Shown here: in pieces, positions 50,810-61,612 of the stretch | Numbering within the stretch: position 1 is the first letter of the stretch | How the letters are laid out: each line of letters begins with the position of its first letter | NCBI GenBank assembly: GCA_020846875.1 | Contig: JADLDB010000065.1 | Location: forward strand, 57,108 to 121,107 | Source: Myxococcales bacterium | Lineage (GTDB): Bacteria; Myxococcota; Myxococcia; Myxococcales; Myxococcaceae | DNA length: 64,000 nucleotides | Direction of reading: 5' to 3' | Made by a program: the position numbers and the translations under genes | Notes under the pieces: model-generated | What the model was told of the DNA's origin: nothing | What the model saw: the letters and a program-made list of their open reading frames with translations, nothing else | Databases searched by the model: none

Positions 50810-52596
50810 GGCGCGTCCTCCTCGAAGTGGGCTTCCGGATCATCGCGTCCGGTGATCTCCCGCGCGGGGGCCAGCGCCTGGTCGAGATCGAAGGACGGCA
50901 GCACGTCGAAGCTCCGGATCCGCCGCTGGTAGGACGGACGGAAGCGCTCCAGCGTGTCCAGCACCGGGTTGCCGGCGGTGGTGCCCAGGCCGCAGTGGCT
51001 CGCCACCTTGAGCAGTTGGGCGACGTACTTGAGCTCCTTGAGATCCCGCTTGGTGCCGTGGCCCGCGACGATTCGCTGCAGCGCCCGATGCATCAGCGTG
51101 GTGCCCACCCGGCAGGGGGTGCAGAAGCCGCAGCTCTCGTGGGCGAAGAAGCGCGCGAAGTTCTCGGCCACCTCCACCATGGCCCGAGAGCTGTCGAAGA
51201 CCATGAAGGCGCCGGCGGTGGGCACGTCCTCGAAGCCGAAGCGCCGCTTGAAGCCGTCGCTGGCCAGGCAGACGCCGGACGGACCGCCGACCTGCACGGC
51301 CTGGGTGTTCTTCGCGCCGGCCAGCTCCAGCAGCTCGGCGATGGTGGTGCCCCAGGGCAGCTCGTAGAGGCCGGGGCGGGCCACGTCGCCGGACACGGAG
51401 TGGATCTTCGTGCCGGCGGAGGTTGCCGTGCCCTTCGCGGTGAACCAGGCGGCGCCGTGCCTGGCGATCAACGCCGCGGCGGCCAGCGTCTCCACGTTGT
51501 TCACCACCGTGGGCTTCTGCTTGTAGCCGTGGGTGACGGGGTAGGGCGGGCGGTTGCGGGGAATGCCGCGCTTGCCCTCCAGCGACTCGATGAGGGCGGA
51601 CTCCTCGCCGCAGACGTAGGCGCCGGCGCCCAGGTGCACCTCGACGTCGAAGTCGAAGGTCTCTTGATCCCTCAGGTGGTGGCCCAGCAGCCCGGCCTCG
51701 CGCCTGCGCTGCAGGACGGCCTCGAGGTGATCGAGCAGGAAGAGGTACTCGCCGCGCAGGTAGATGAAGCCCTTCTGCGCGCCCACCGCCCAGGCGCAGA
51801 CGGTCATCCCTTCCACCACCAGGTCGGCGAACTGCCGGAGCAACACCCGATCCTTGAAGGTGCCGGGCTCGCCCTCGTCGGCGTTGCAGACCACGAAGCG
51901 CTCGGGGCCGGGCGTGACGCGACAGGCCTCCCACTTGGTAGCGGTGGAGAAGCCGGCGCCTCCCCGGCCCCTCAGGCGGCTCTGCTTCACTTCCTCGATG
52001 GTGCCCTGGGCTCCTCGGACGATGGCGGCGTCGATGGCCTCGCCGGGCTCCAGGCGGCTCGCGAGCAGCAGGTCCGCACGGTGAATGGTGTCGGTGACCG
52101 CGAAGAGCTCCTTCGGCCAGCGATCGAGCGGTGTGCGCCCGCGGATCAGCGCGGCGATCACCCCGATGCGCCCGGGGTCCAGCCGGCCGATCGCGCGGCC
52201 GTTCACCAACAGGGCCGGGCCTTGATCGCCCAGCCCCGTGCACGAGGTGGCGCCGATGCTCACCAGCCCATCCCGACTCAGCTCGTCCAGGTGCACCTCG
52301 AAGGCGTGGCACAGGCTGTCGCGCAGCGCGTGGCTGCCCTGGAGCTGATCGGTGATGTTGTCGCTGAAGAGCACGCGGTATTGGCCGCGCGGCACGGTGG
52401 AGAGGAAGGAATAGAACCCGGCCACTCCTTCCACCCTGGCGCGGGGAAGCCCGAGCGCCTGGGCCAGCTCCGTGACGTCACGGGGGCTGATCACCCCGTT
52501 TGCGTCCTGGACCTCGCGGAGGATCTGCACCAGCCGTGAGGGATCGTTCTGGTGGCGCTGGAGCAGCCCACCGAGCGCGGAGGTCGAGAGCGTCAT
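50806..52596 (-). CDS. hoxF: Hydrogenase diaphorase subunit HoxF (NuoE-NuoF fusion)
   Basis: 596-aa NAD-binding subunit. Residues 1-150 resemble NuoE (thioredoxin-like 2Fe-2S) but contain only Cys 96 and Cys 119, so the cluster is probably lost. Residues 170-590 are NuoF-like, with FMN/NAD motifs RGRGGAGFSTATKWEA, NADEGEPGTFKDR and GAYVCGEESALIESLEGKRG, and a 4Fe-4S site ESCGFCTPCRVGT. It reduces NAD+ with electrons from H2 or runs in reverse. First gene of the hox operon. Start ATG 52596. Confidence 0.93.
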   Translation of the reverse strand: MTLSTSALGGLLQRHQNDPSRLVQILREVQDANGVISPRDVTELAQALGLPRARVEGVAGFYSFLSTVPRGQYRVLFSDNITDQLQGSHALRDSLCHAFEVHLDELSRDGLVSIGATSCTGLGDQGPALLVNGRAIGRLDPGRIGVIAALIRGRTPLDRWPKELFAVTDTIHRADLLLASRLEPGEAIDAAIVRGAQGTIEEVKQSRLRGRGGAGFSTATKWEACRVTPGPERFVVCNADEGEPGTFKDRVLLRQFADLVVEGMTVCAWAVGAQKGFIYLRGEYLFLLDHLEAVLQRRREAGLLGHHLRDQETFDFDVEVHLGAGAYVCGEESALIESLEGKRGIPRNRPPYPVTHGYKQKPTVVNNVETLAAAALIARHGAAWFTAKGTATSAGTKIHSVSGDVARPGLYELPWGTTIAELLELAGAKNTQAVQVGGPSGVCLASDGFKRRFGFEDVPTAGAFMVFDSSRAMVEVAENFARFFAHESCGFCTPCRVGTTLMHRALQRIVAGHGTKRDLKELKYVAQLLKVASHCGLGTTAGNPVLDTLERFRPSYQRRIRSFDVLPSFDLDQALAPAREITGRDDPEAHFEEDAP

Positions 52597-52620
52597 GACT
52601 GGTCCATGGGGACGCAAGAG

Positions 52621-52646
52621 GTGTGCCCCGCCGCCCGCAGGCACAC
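52621..52646. promoter_or_regulatory. Dyad in hox/addB intergenic region
   Basis: GTGTGCC (52621-52627) and GGCACAC (52640-52646) form a 7-bp inverted repeat separated by 12 bases, about 25 bp upstream of the hoxF start. It could be an operator for a dimeric regulator of the hydrogenase operon. Confidence 0.35.
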
Positions 52647-52696
52647 AAGGAGCGCTACGCTGGAAATGCGTGCGGGCAGTGGGGACGCGAAGTACT

Positions 52697-52719
52697 TGCG
52701 CCAGCGCGTCACTGGCGCA
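52697..52719. promoter_or_regulatory. Second dyad in hox/addB intergenic region
   Basis: TGCGCCAG (52697-52704) and CTGGCGCA (52712-52719) form a perfect 8-bp inverted repeat with 7 bases between, 57 bp upstream of addB and 100 bp from hoxF. Possible operator shared by the divergent units. Confidence 0.35.
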
Positions 52720-52776
52720 GGACGCGGCGCGCGGCCCTCACCCGGACGTCAGGCTGGCCCGGTATGGTGTGCCGGC

Positions 52777-55700
52777 ATGAGGGGTCGACGCCTGGAGGTG
52801 GTCTCGGACTCGGAGCGGGTAGACCAGCGGCTGGTCGAGCTCGGCCGCGCCACGCCCTTCGTCGACGCACGAGGGTTGTGCACCCTGTCGCAGGTGGTGG
52901 ACGCCTGCGAGGCCGCGCGCTGGGCGCAGCGAAGCCCGGCCGAGCCGCTCCTGGTGCGGGCGCTGATCGCCGAGTTCTCCCCGCCGCTCGCCCGCGTCTT
53001 CGGGCCTCACGCGCGCACCGCGGAGTTCGCGGCGCAGGTGCAGCGGCTCCTCACCCAGCTCCGGGCGCAGGCCGCCTCGCCGCGCGTGTTGCTGCGGGCC
53101 GGCCAGCAGGCCTCCTCCGGCCTCGCGGAGCGGGCCCAGGCGCTCTCGGAGCTCTGGCGCCGGCTGGACGCCACCCTGGAGGAGCGCGCGCTGGTGGATC
53201 CGTCGCACCTCATCGCGCTGGCGACGGAGCGGCTCCAGAAGGAGGGGCTGCCGCCGCGGCTGGCGGACGTGTCGGCCATCTCGGTGCGCTCGGTGCACGA
53301 TCTCTTCCCCGCGCGGCTGCAGTTCCTCGAGGCGCTGGCGACCGCGTGCCACCGCGGCAACGTGCGCTTCGAGCTGGCGTGGCCGGCGAGCGGAGAGGCC
53401 GCCACCGACGTCTTCGTCCTCGACGCCGTCCGGCAGGTCGAGGCGCGCTGGCAGGGGCTGGACGCCGACGCCTTCCCCGACGTGCCGGAGGCGCCCCTCG
53501 CCTGGCTGGGGGCGGCGGCCTTCGCCGGCCACTCGGCGCCGCGGCCAGCCCCGGAGCTCTCGCTGTTCAGCGCGGCCACGGCCCGGGAGGAGGCGCAGGA
53601 GATCGCCCGGCGGGTGAAGCGGCTGGTCGCCGGGGGCACCCCACCCGAGGCGATCGGCGTGTGCTTCCGCGATCTCGCCGGGGACACCGAGCGGCTGGTG
53701 GAGGCGCTGGCCGACGTGGGCGTGCCCGCGCGCGCGCGGCTGGGGATCCCGCTGACGCAGAGCCCGATCGGCCGCCTCGCGCTGGGCCTCTTCGAGCTGG
53801 TGGACGACGACTTCCCGGTGGACGGCGTCGCGGCGCTGCTCGAGTCCCGCTACGTCAGGTTGCTCGAGCCCGGCGCAGCGCTGCCGCGGCGAACCTTCGC
53901 CGAGGCCGGCGTGCAGGATGACGTGATCGGCGCGACGAAGGAGGCGGGCGCGTGGAGGACCCGCCTCTCGGCCCACCGGGCGAGGCTCGCGAGGAGCGAC
54001 CCGGGCGGCGCGCAGGCGGTGGAGCTGCTCTGGGCGGCGACGCAGCAGCTCCTGGCGCTGGGGCGCAGCATCCCCGCGGAGGCGAGCGCCACGGAGCTCC
54101 TCGAGGCGTTCTGGTCCGTGGTGGCGCAGCTTGGGCTGCTGGAGCCCCCGCGGGCCGTGGAGGTGGCGCGCTGCGGGCTGCTCGGGAGGGAGATCGATCG
54201 GGCGCTGGCGCGCGATCAAGCGTCCATCGAAGCGCTCGGCGCACTGCTGGCGGACCTCAAGGTGGCGCTGCGCGACTCCGCGCTGGGCAAGCAGGTGATG
54301 ACCCGGCGCGAGCTCGCCCGGTGGCTTGCGAGCGCGGCCGCCGAGGTGAACCTGGTGACGAGGGGGCCGCGCACCGGGGCGGTGGCGCTGCTCGACGCGC
54401 GGGAGGCCGGCGGGCGGCGCTTCGAGCACGTCTTCCTCGGCGGCATGGTGGACGGGCGCTTCCCCGGCAGGCCGGCGCCCCAGCCGCTCTTGTCGGAGGC
54501 GGAGCGGGGCGTCCTCAACCAGTTGGGCTCCGGCCCGCTGTTCCGCCTGGGCGTGGCGGACGGGGAGCTGCGCCTGCCGGTGAGGCTCGCGGAGGATCGG
54601 CTGCTGTTCCACCTGGTGCTCTCGTCCGCGCAGCGCCACGTCACCGTGAGCTGGCCGCGCTTCGACGACGCCGGACGGGAGCAGCTCGCCTCGCCCTTCC
54701 TGGATGCGATCCGCGCGCAGGTGACGGGCCTGCACGAGGAGGCGGTGCCCCGGCGCCCGCTCCCCACGCTCGGCGAGGTGATCACCGAGGCCGAGCTGCG
54801 CGCGCGCGCGGCCCTGGAGGTGTTGGGGCCGCTGGGCACCCGGCAGACGGCGGCGGATCCGCGGCGCGAGGCGCTGGGGGCGATGCTGGCCGCTGAGCCC
54901 TGGCTGGAGGAGGCGAGGCGGCTGTCGGCGGCCGAGCTTGAGCGGCTGGGCTTCTTCAGCGACGAGGCGCGCGCGCCGGGGCCCTTCAGTGGACAGGTGG
55001 AGCCGCTGGGCCCCTGGGTGGAGCGGCTCGACTTTCACGCCGCGCGCCCGCTCTCCGCGGCCGAGCTGAACGCCTGGGGCCAGTGTGCCTTCCGCGGCCT
55101 GGGGCTGTACCTGCTCGGCCTCGAGCGCAGCCTTACGGCCGGCGAGGAGCCCGACAGCCTGACCAACGGCACCTTCCTCCACGATGCGCTGGAGCGGCTG
55201 GTGCCTGCGCTGGACAAGGCGGGCCTGCTGGGGAAGCCGGACGTGGACGGGGCGGAGCTGGAGGCGCAGCTCGAGGAGGCGGTGAGGGTGGCGGCCGCGC
55301 GGACCCACCAGCGCTCGCCGACGGGACACCCGGTGCTGTGGGCGCTTCACCAGGCCCGGAGCGCGCGACTCCTGGCGCGGCTGGTGCGGGAGCCCGACGC
55401 GGTGCAGCCCTTCGGCCCGGCGAAGGTGGCGGCGGTGGAGCTGCGCTTCGGAGAGGGTGAGAGGAGCGCCCCCGGCCTGGAGCAGGTGGTGCTGCCTGCG
55501 GCCCTGGACGGTGAGCGGGACGTGCACCTCCGCGGCCGGATCGATCGCCTGGACGAGGCGCAGGGCAGCGTGGGCGTGGTGGACTACAAGACGAGCTCGC
55601 GGGAGCGCGCCGAGGCCGCCGGGGAGCTGTTGATCTCCGACTTCCAGTTGCCGTTCTACGCCTGGGCGATGCGGCAGCAGAGGCCGGAGGCGGCGGTGCA

Positions 55701-55983
55701 GGGCGCGTGGGTGGGGATCAAGCGGACGAAGGCGCTGCTGCTCGAGGAGGTGCTCGCCGCGCGGGGAGGAGATCTGCAGGCCCTGCTGGCCCGGGACGCG
55801 GCGACGCGCAAGGAGCTGGAGGAGGCGGGCACGCCCAACCTCCCCAACGCGGTGCACGGCCTGCTGGGCCGGCTGCGCCGAGGGGACTTCGGGGCGCGGC
55901 CGACCACCTGCAAGCACTGCGAGCTCAAGGCGGTGTGCCGGATCAGCGCGCGCCAGTTGCCGGAGGAGGGGCCAGCGCGATGA
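52777..55983 (+). CDS. addB: AddB-like helicase/nuclease subunit
   Basis: 1068-aa protein of the AddB/RexB class. The N-terminal two thirds are a degenerate helicase-like region (for example ELSLFSAATAREEAQEIARR; VFLGGMVDGRFPG). The C-terminal PD-(D/E)XK nuclease is HLRGRIDRLDE then VGVVDYKTSS. Four cysteines for a 4Fe-4S cluster are seen: WGQCAFRG before the nuclease core, and CKHC-x5-C near the end (CKHCELKAVC). AddAB processes double-strand breaks for recombination. ATG 52777; ATGA overlap with addA. No AddB Walker A motif is visible. Confidence 0.85.
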   Translation: MRGRRLEVVSDSERVDQRLVELGRATPFVDARGLCTLSQVVDACEAARWAQRSPAEPLLVRALIAEFSPPLARVFGPHARTAEFAAQVQRLLTQLRAQAASPRVLLRAGQQASSGLAERAQALSELWRRLDATLEERALVDPSHLIALATERLQKEGLPPRLADVSAISVRSVHDLFPARLQFLEALATACHRGNVRFELAWPASGEAATDVFVLDAVRQVEARWQGLDADAFPDVPEAPLAWLGAAAFAGHSAPRPAPELSLFSAATAREEAQEIARRVKRLVAGGTPPEAIGVCFRDLAGDTERLVEALADVGVPARARLGIPLTQSPIGRLALGLFELVDDDFPVDGVAALLESRYVRLLEPGAALPRRTFAEAGVQDDVIGATKEAGAWRTRLSAHRARLARSDPGGAQAVELLWAATQQLLALGRSIPAEASATELLEAFWSVVAQLGLLEPPRAVEVARCGLLGREIDRALARDQASIEALGALLADLKVALRDSALGKQVMTRRELARWLASAAAEVNLVTRGPRTGAVALLDAREAGGRRFEHVFLGGMVDGRFPGRPAPQPLLSEAERGVLNQLGSGPLFRLGVADGELRLPVRLAEDRLLFHLVLSSAQRHVTVSWPRFDDAGREQLASPFLDAIRAQVTGLHEEAVPRRPLPTLGEVITEAELRARAALEVLGPLGTRQTAADPRREALGAMLAAEPWLEEARRLSAAELERLGFFSDEARAPGPFSGQVEPLGPWVERLDFHAARPLSAAELNAWGQCAFRGLGLYLLGLERSLTAGEEPDSLTNGTFLHDALERLVPALDKAGLLGKPDVDGAELEAQLEEAVRVAAARTHQRSPTGHPVLWALHQARSARLLARLVREPDAVQPFGPAKVAAVELRFGEGERSAPGLEQVVLPAALDGERDVHLRGRIDRLDEAQGSVGVVDYKTSSRERAEAAGELLISDFQLPFYAWAMRQQRPEAAVQGAWVGIKRTKALLLEEVLAARGGDLQALLARDAATRKELEEAGTPNLPNAVHGLLGRLRRGDFGARPTTCKHCELKAVCRISARQLPEEGPAR

Positions 55984-58900
55984 GCCGCAGGCGCAAGGAC
56001 GGCGACGAGAACCAGTTGGGCTTCACCTTCGACGCGGCGCCGCCGGAGGAGGCCGGCGCGAAGGTGATTCCGCTGCCGCTGCCGGATCGCCGTCCGCCGA
56101 AGTCCGCGCCGCACCGCGAACCAGGTCCTCCTCCCGAGCCGGTGGCGCCGCTGGTTCCGCCGCCTCCATCTCCCGGCGGTCTCGAGCTTGGAGAGGCGCT
56201 GCGGCTGGGGCGCAACGTGGCCATGCTGGCCGGTGCGGGGACGGGGAAGACGTACAGCCTGGTGACGATGTGCCTGCACCTGTTGTCCGGGGCGCGCGCG
56301 GACAGGGAGCCGCTGGACTGCGCCGGGCTGGCGTTGCTCACCTTCACCGACAAGGCCGCTTGCGAGATGAGGGGGCGCCTGCGGACGCGGCTCGACGCGC
56401 TGGCCGAGGGACGAGGTGAGGAGGTCGAGCTGCGAGCCTCCTTCGAGGCGCTGGGCCGGCCTTTCCTCCCTGAGGGCGCGTGGAGGCGGATCCGTGACGA
56501 GCTCGGCGCGGCCACCATCAGCACCTTCCACGCCCTGTGCACGCAGTTGTTGCGGCGGGCCCCGGCCTCCTCGGGCGTCAACCCCAACGTCGAGCTGCTG
56601 GAGGAGCGCGCGGCGCGGGAGCTGCTCGAGCACGTGGTGGAGCGCGTGGTGCTGGAGCAGGTGCAGGCGGGCCACGAGTCGTTGCGCGCGCTGGTGCGCG
56701 ACTTCGGCTTCGGCGGCGGCGGCCAGTGGGGCCTGGTGGACGCGCTGGTGCCGGTGGTGGGCCGGCTGCGCGAAGAAGGGTTGTCCCCCGAGTACCTGCC
56801 GGTGGCGAACGCCGCGAAGCTGCGCGAGCGCTTCGACGAGAGCCTCTCGGCGCTCCGGCGGGAGGTGACGCTGGGCTACCAGGTGGTGGGCAAGGCGCGA
56901 GCGGTGCTGGACGAGTTCTCGCGGATCCTCACCGGCGCCACCTTCGAGCGCTGGCCGGCGGCCGCGTCGCAGTTGTGGCAGTTGATCAGCCGCCAGAAGA
57001 GCGACGCCCTCACCAGCCTGAAGGACTGGGTGCACCGCGAGCCGAAGAGGCTCGATCGCGCCGCCCGCGCCCGCCACCTGGGGCTCCTCCACGGGGCCTG
57101 GGTGATGGCTCCGCACGAGGCGGCGCTGCGCCAGGTGCTCTCGGACGTGCTGGCGCGGCACCGGGAGGAGCTGGCCCGGCGGGGCGCGGTGGACTTCACC
57201 GGCCTGTTGGTCCAGGCGCGCGATCTGCTGCGCGACTTCCCCGAGGCGCGGCGCGAGGCCCAGGGGCGCTTCCAGGCGCTGCTGGTGGACGAGTTCCAGG
57301 ACACCAACCGGCTGCAGCTCGAGCTGGTGCTGATGCTGGCTGAGAAGCGGGACGGCGCGGCGCGGCCGCTGTCGCGGGTGCTCGAAGGGCGCCACCTGGA
57401 GATCGAGCACGAGCTGCCCCTGGAGCCCGCCTTCCTCGCGGTGGTGGGTGATCGCAAGCAGGCGATCTACGAGTTCCGCGGGGCCGACGTGTCCGTCTTC
57501 GAGGTGATGGCGCGGGCGATCGAGCGCAGCGGCGGTGGGCGGGCGTACCTGCAGGCCTCCCGGCGCTCCTCGCCCCAGTTGTTGGCGGCGCTCAACACGC
57601 TGATGCCGCGGGTGCTGGGACGCGAGAAGTACGGCGATCCGGTGGCGGACTTCGAGATCGTCTACGAGCCCGCCACCGACGAGCTGCGCGCCGTCCGGCC
57701 TCCGTCCGTCGATCCGCACGCCCTGGTCGCCGTCGCCGGTTCCCCACCCCCAGGGGAGAAGGCCGACGCGGAGGCGCTGCGCCTGGCCGACGCCGAGGCC
57801 GTTTCGCGCGCGGTGGCCGACCTGCTGCACCGCCGCGAGTACCGGGTGGCGCCCCGCCGTGACGGCGAGCCGGTTCGCCTCTTGCGCGGGGGCGACGTGG
57901 CGCTCCTCTTCCAGCGCTTCACCCAGGTGGAGGTCTACCGGCAGGCGCTGGTGCGCCACGGCGTTCGCCACCGGGTGATCCGCGGGCGCGGCTTCTACGG
58001 GGCGCAGGAGGTGGTGGACGTGGCCAGCTTCCTGGCGATCCTCGCCGATCCTTCCGATGCGCTGAGCCTGGCGGCAGTGCTGCGAAGCCCGCTGGTGGGG
58101 CTGGGCGACACGTCGCTGGTGCGCTTCGCGTCACCGCCGGAGCCGGGTGCTCCTCTGGGGCTGCGGCCGGAGCGGGTGCTGCTCTCCGGCAAGCTGCCCG
58201 CGGGCTTGGCCGGGGACGAGCAGTCGCGGCTGACGCGCTTCCTGGACGCCTACGCGGCGCTCCGCAGCGAGCGGGATCGGCTCGGCCTGCGGGCGCTGCT
58301 CCGGGTCGCCTTCGACGCCTTCTCCTGGCGGGTGGTGGTGGCGGCGGGGCCCTACGGTGAGCAGGCGGTGGCCAACCTGGACAAGCTGCTCGAGCTGGCG
58401 ACGCAGCGTGAGGCGCGGGGGGTGGGCGTCGCGGCCTTCGCGCGGGAGCTGTTGGCGCTGGCCGACGCCGAGCCCACCGAGGCGCAGGGCGAGGTGATCG
58501 ACGAGCAGGATCTGGACGCGGTGACCTTGTGCACGGTGCACCAGGCGAAGGGGCTGGAGTGGCCGGTGGTGGTGTTGCCCGATCTCTCCACGGTGGCGCC
58601 GAACCAGGGGCGCGCGGTGCGCTTCGATCGCACTCTGGGGATCGCGCTCAAGCCTCCGCTGTCCGACGACGGCGAGCTGCAGTCGCTCAACGCGCAGGAG
58701 ATCGACGAGCGCAGCCGGCGCAGGGCGCGCGCTGAGTCGCTGCGGCTGCTCTACGTGGCGCTCACCCGCGCCAGGGATCGCGTGATCCTCGGCCTGCTCC
58801 CCGAGAAGCCCCGCAGCGGCACCTGGGCGGCCGAGCTGGGCCTCCACCAGTGGAAGGACGTCGTGCCCCACCTCGTCGACACCAGCGCCGCGCCTGCCCG

Positions 58901-59774
58901 GCCGCCGGCGGATCCGACGCTCGAGGAACTGGACGCGCGCGCCCACGTGCAGGCGGCGATCGATCGGGTGCGCTTCGCTTCGCCCGCGGCGGCGGCGACG
59001 GCGGTGCTGCCGGTGACGCAGCTTCAGGACTTCGGCACCTGCCCGCGGCTCTTTCACTTCTCACACCAACTGTCCCTCGCGCCGCGAGGCGAAGGCCGGG
59101 GCGAGGGCAAGCCGGACGGAGGCGAGGACGTCGAGGCGGAGGCGGACGTCCGCACCCTGGGCACCGCCGCGCACAAGCTGCTCGAGCTGACCTCGCTGGC
59201 GTTGGTGGGGGATCCGCGGCTGCCGGGACACCTGCGCGAGCTGCAGCGGTCCGAAGGGCTCGCCTCGCTGGGGGAAGCGGTGCCCGCCTGGGTGGAGCGC
59301 TTCTGGGGTACCGCCTTCGGGCGGCGGATCGCCTCGCTGGGCGAGGAGCGCGTTCACCGCGAGCTGCCCTTCCTGCTCTCGCTGTCCGACGGCGCGTTCC
59401 GGCTGGCGCTCAAGGGACAGCTCGATCTGCTGGTGGAGGAGGACGGGGAGCTGCTGGTGATCGACTACAAGACGTCGAGCTCCTCCCCGGCGGGCCTCGA
59501 GCCGTACCGGTTCCAGCTGGGCTGCTACGCGTTGGCGGCGCGGCGCTTCGTCACCCGGGAGGTGCCGATCCGCGCGGGGATCGTCTTCCTGCGGGACGAG
59601 GATCGCTCGCCTCACTTCCTCGGCACGCCGGTGGACGCCGCTTCCCTCGAGCGGACGTTGATCGAGCAAGCCCGGGCGTTGACGCGCGCCCAGGTGGCCT
59701 TCGAGTGGCCCGGCCGCGAGCGCCCCACCTGCGAGTCCCTGGGGTGCGGGTACCGGTACCGGTGCCACCCGTGA
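55980..59774 (+). CDS. addA: AddA-like UvrD helicase/nuclease subunit
   Basis: 1264-aa superfamily 1A helicase with a C-terminal nuclease. A Pro-rich start (60 residues) is followed by Walker A LAGAGTGKTYSLV, motif II LVDEFQDTNRLQ, GDRKQAIYEFRG (motif III), VHQAKGLEWPVV (motif V) and LLYVALTRARDRV (motif VI). The nuclease part has LKGQLDLLVEE and LVIDYKTSS. It also carries Cys residues at FGTCPRLF and at the very end (CESLGCGYRYRC), which look like an additional Fe-S site. Helicase-nuclease for end resection with AddB. Confidence 0.9.
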   Translation: MSRRRKDGDENQLGFTFDAAPPEEAGAKVIPLPLPDRRPPKSAPHREPGPPPEPVAPLVPPPPSPGGLELGEALRLGRNVAMLAGAGTGKTYSLVTMCLHLLSGARADREPLDCAGLALLTFTDKAACEMRGRLRTRLDALAEGRGEEVELRASFEALGRPFLPEGAWRRIRDELGAATISTFHALCTQLLRRAPASSGVNPNVELLEERAARELLEHVVERVVLEQVQAGHESLRALVRDFGFGGGGQWGLVDALVPVVGRLREEGLSPEYLPVANAAKLRERFDESLSALRREVTLGYQVVGKARAVLDEFSRILTGATFERWPAAASQLWQLISRQKSDALTSLKDWVHREPKRLDRAARARHLGLLHGAWVMAPHEAALRQVLSDVLARHREELARRGAVDFTGLLVQARDLLRDFPEARREAQGRFQALLVDEFQDTNRLQLELVLMLAEKRDGAARPLSRVLEGRHLEIEHELPLEPAFLAVVGDRKQAIYEFRGADVSVFEVMARAIERSGGGRAYLQASRRSSPQLLAALNTLMPRVLGREKYGDPVADFEIVYEPATDELRAVRPPSVDPHALVAVAGSPPPGEKADAEALRLADAEAVSRAVADLLHRREYRVAPRRDGEPVRLLRGGDVALLFQRFTQVEVYRQALVRHGVRHRVIRGRGFYGAQEVVDVASFLAILADPSDALSLAAVLRSPLVGLGDTSLVRFASPPEPGAPLGLRPERVLLSGKLPAGLAGDEQSRLTRFLDAYAALRSERDRLGLRALLRVAFDAFSWRVVVAAGPYGEQAVANLDKLLELATQREARGVGVAAFARELLALADAEPTEAQGEVIDEQDLDAVTLCTVHQAKGLEWPVVVLPDLSTVAPNQGRAVRFDRTLGIALKPPLSDDGELQSLNAQEIDERSRRRARAESLRLLYVALTRARDRVILGLLPEKPRSGTWAAELGLHQWKDVVPHLVDTSAAPARPPADPTLEELDARAHVQAAIDRVRFASPAAAATAVLPVTQLQDFGTCPRLFHFSHQLSLAPRGEGRGEGKPDGGEDVEAEADVRTLGTAAHKLLELTSLALVGDPRLPGHLRELQRSEGLASLGEAVPAWVERFWGTAFGRRIASLGEERVHRELPFLLSLSDGAFRLALKGQLDLLVEEDGELLVIDYKTSSSSPAGLEPYRFQLGCYALAARRFVTREVPIRAGIVFLRDEDRSPHFLGTPVDAASLERTLIEQARALTRAQVAFEWPGRERPTCESLGCGYRYRCHP

Positions 59775-59805
59775 CTTGATGACGGCGGAGGGCAAGCGTG
59801 ACTAG

Positions 59806-61128
<1,323 letters not shown>

Positions 61129-61134
61129 AGGCCG

Positions 61135-61563
61135 TCAGCGGCGCAGCGCGTCGGTGTGGTCGATGCCCTGCACGGCCTTGTCCACGTCGGGGGAGCGCCC
61201 AAAGACGAACTGCACCAGCGGCCGGCCGTTGCCTTCGATCTGCTCGTCGGCGAGGCGGATCACCGGCGTCACGTCGATCACCGTCTCGGCTTCCTGCTCC
61301 CGCACCACCGCCTTGCGCCAGGTGTCCTTCTTGTCGGCGTTGATCAGCGTGAGGACGCGCTCGCCGGGCGCGCCGGCCATTGACCACTTCACCGTCGCCA
61401 CCTGGCGCTTGCCGAAGCGCTCCTCGTAGAAGGCGCGGATCGTCTCGAAGCGCAGCGGGTAGCGGAAGGTCTTCTGGGATTCGGTGACGGCCAGCGGCTT
61501 GCCGTCCACCGAGGGCAGCGGGAAGGAGGCGGACAGGAAGAGGGCGAGGGCGGCGGCGGTCAT
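61135..61563 (-). CDS. Exported protein of unknown function
   Basis: 142-aa protein with a signal-like N-terminus (MTAAALALFLSASFPLPS). The mature part alternates (FRYPLRFETIRAFYEERFGK, GERVLTLINADKKDTWRKAVV, PLVQFVFGRSP) and looks like a small periplasmic alpha/beta protein. No family recognised. Its stop is 6 bp from the purA stop, convergent. Confidence 0.65.
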   Translation of the reverse strand: MTAAALALFLSASFPLPSVDGKPLAVTESQKTFRYPLRFETIRAFYEERFGKRQVATVKWSMAGAPGERVLTLINADKKDTWRKAVVREQEAETVIDVTPVIRLADEQIEGNGRPLVQFVFGRSPDVDKAVQGIDHTDALRR

Positions 61564-61612
61564 GCGCCCATGTGAGCGCAGCCGCGGGGCGGTGGGAAGG
61601 TCCTCCTGGCCG

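Noticed and set aside
52738..55917. 1059-aa minus-strand frame opposite addB
   Set aside because: Shadow frame; addB shows nuclease and Fe-S motifs on the plus strand.
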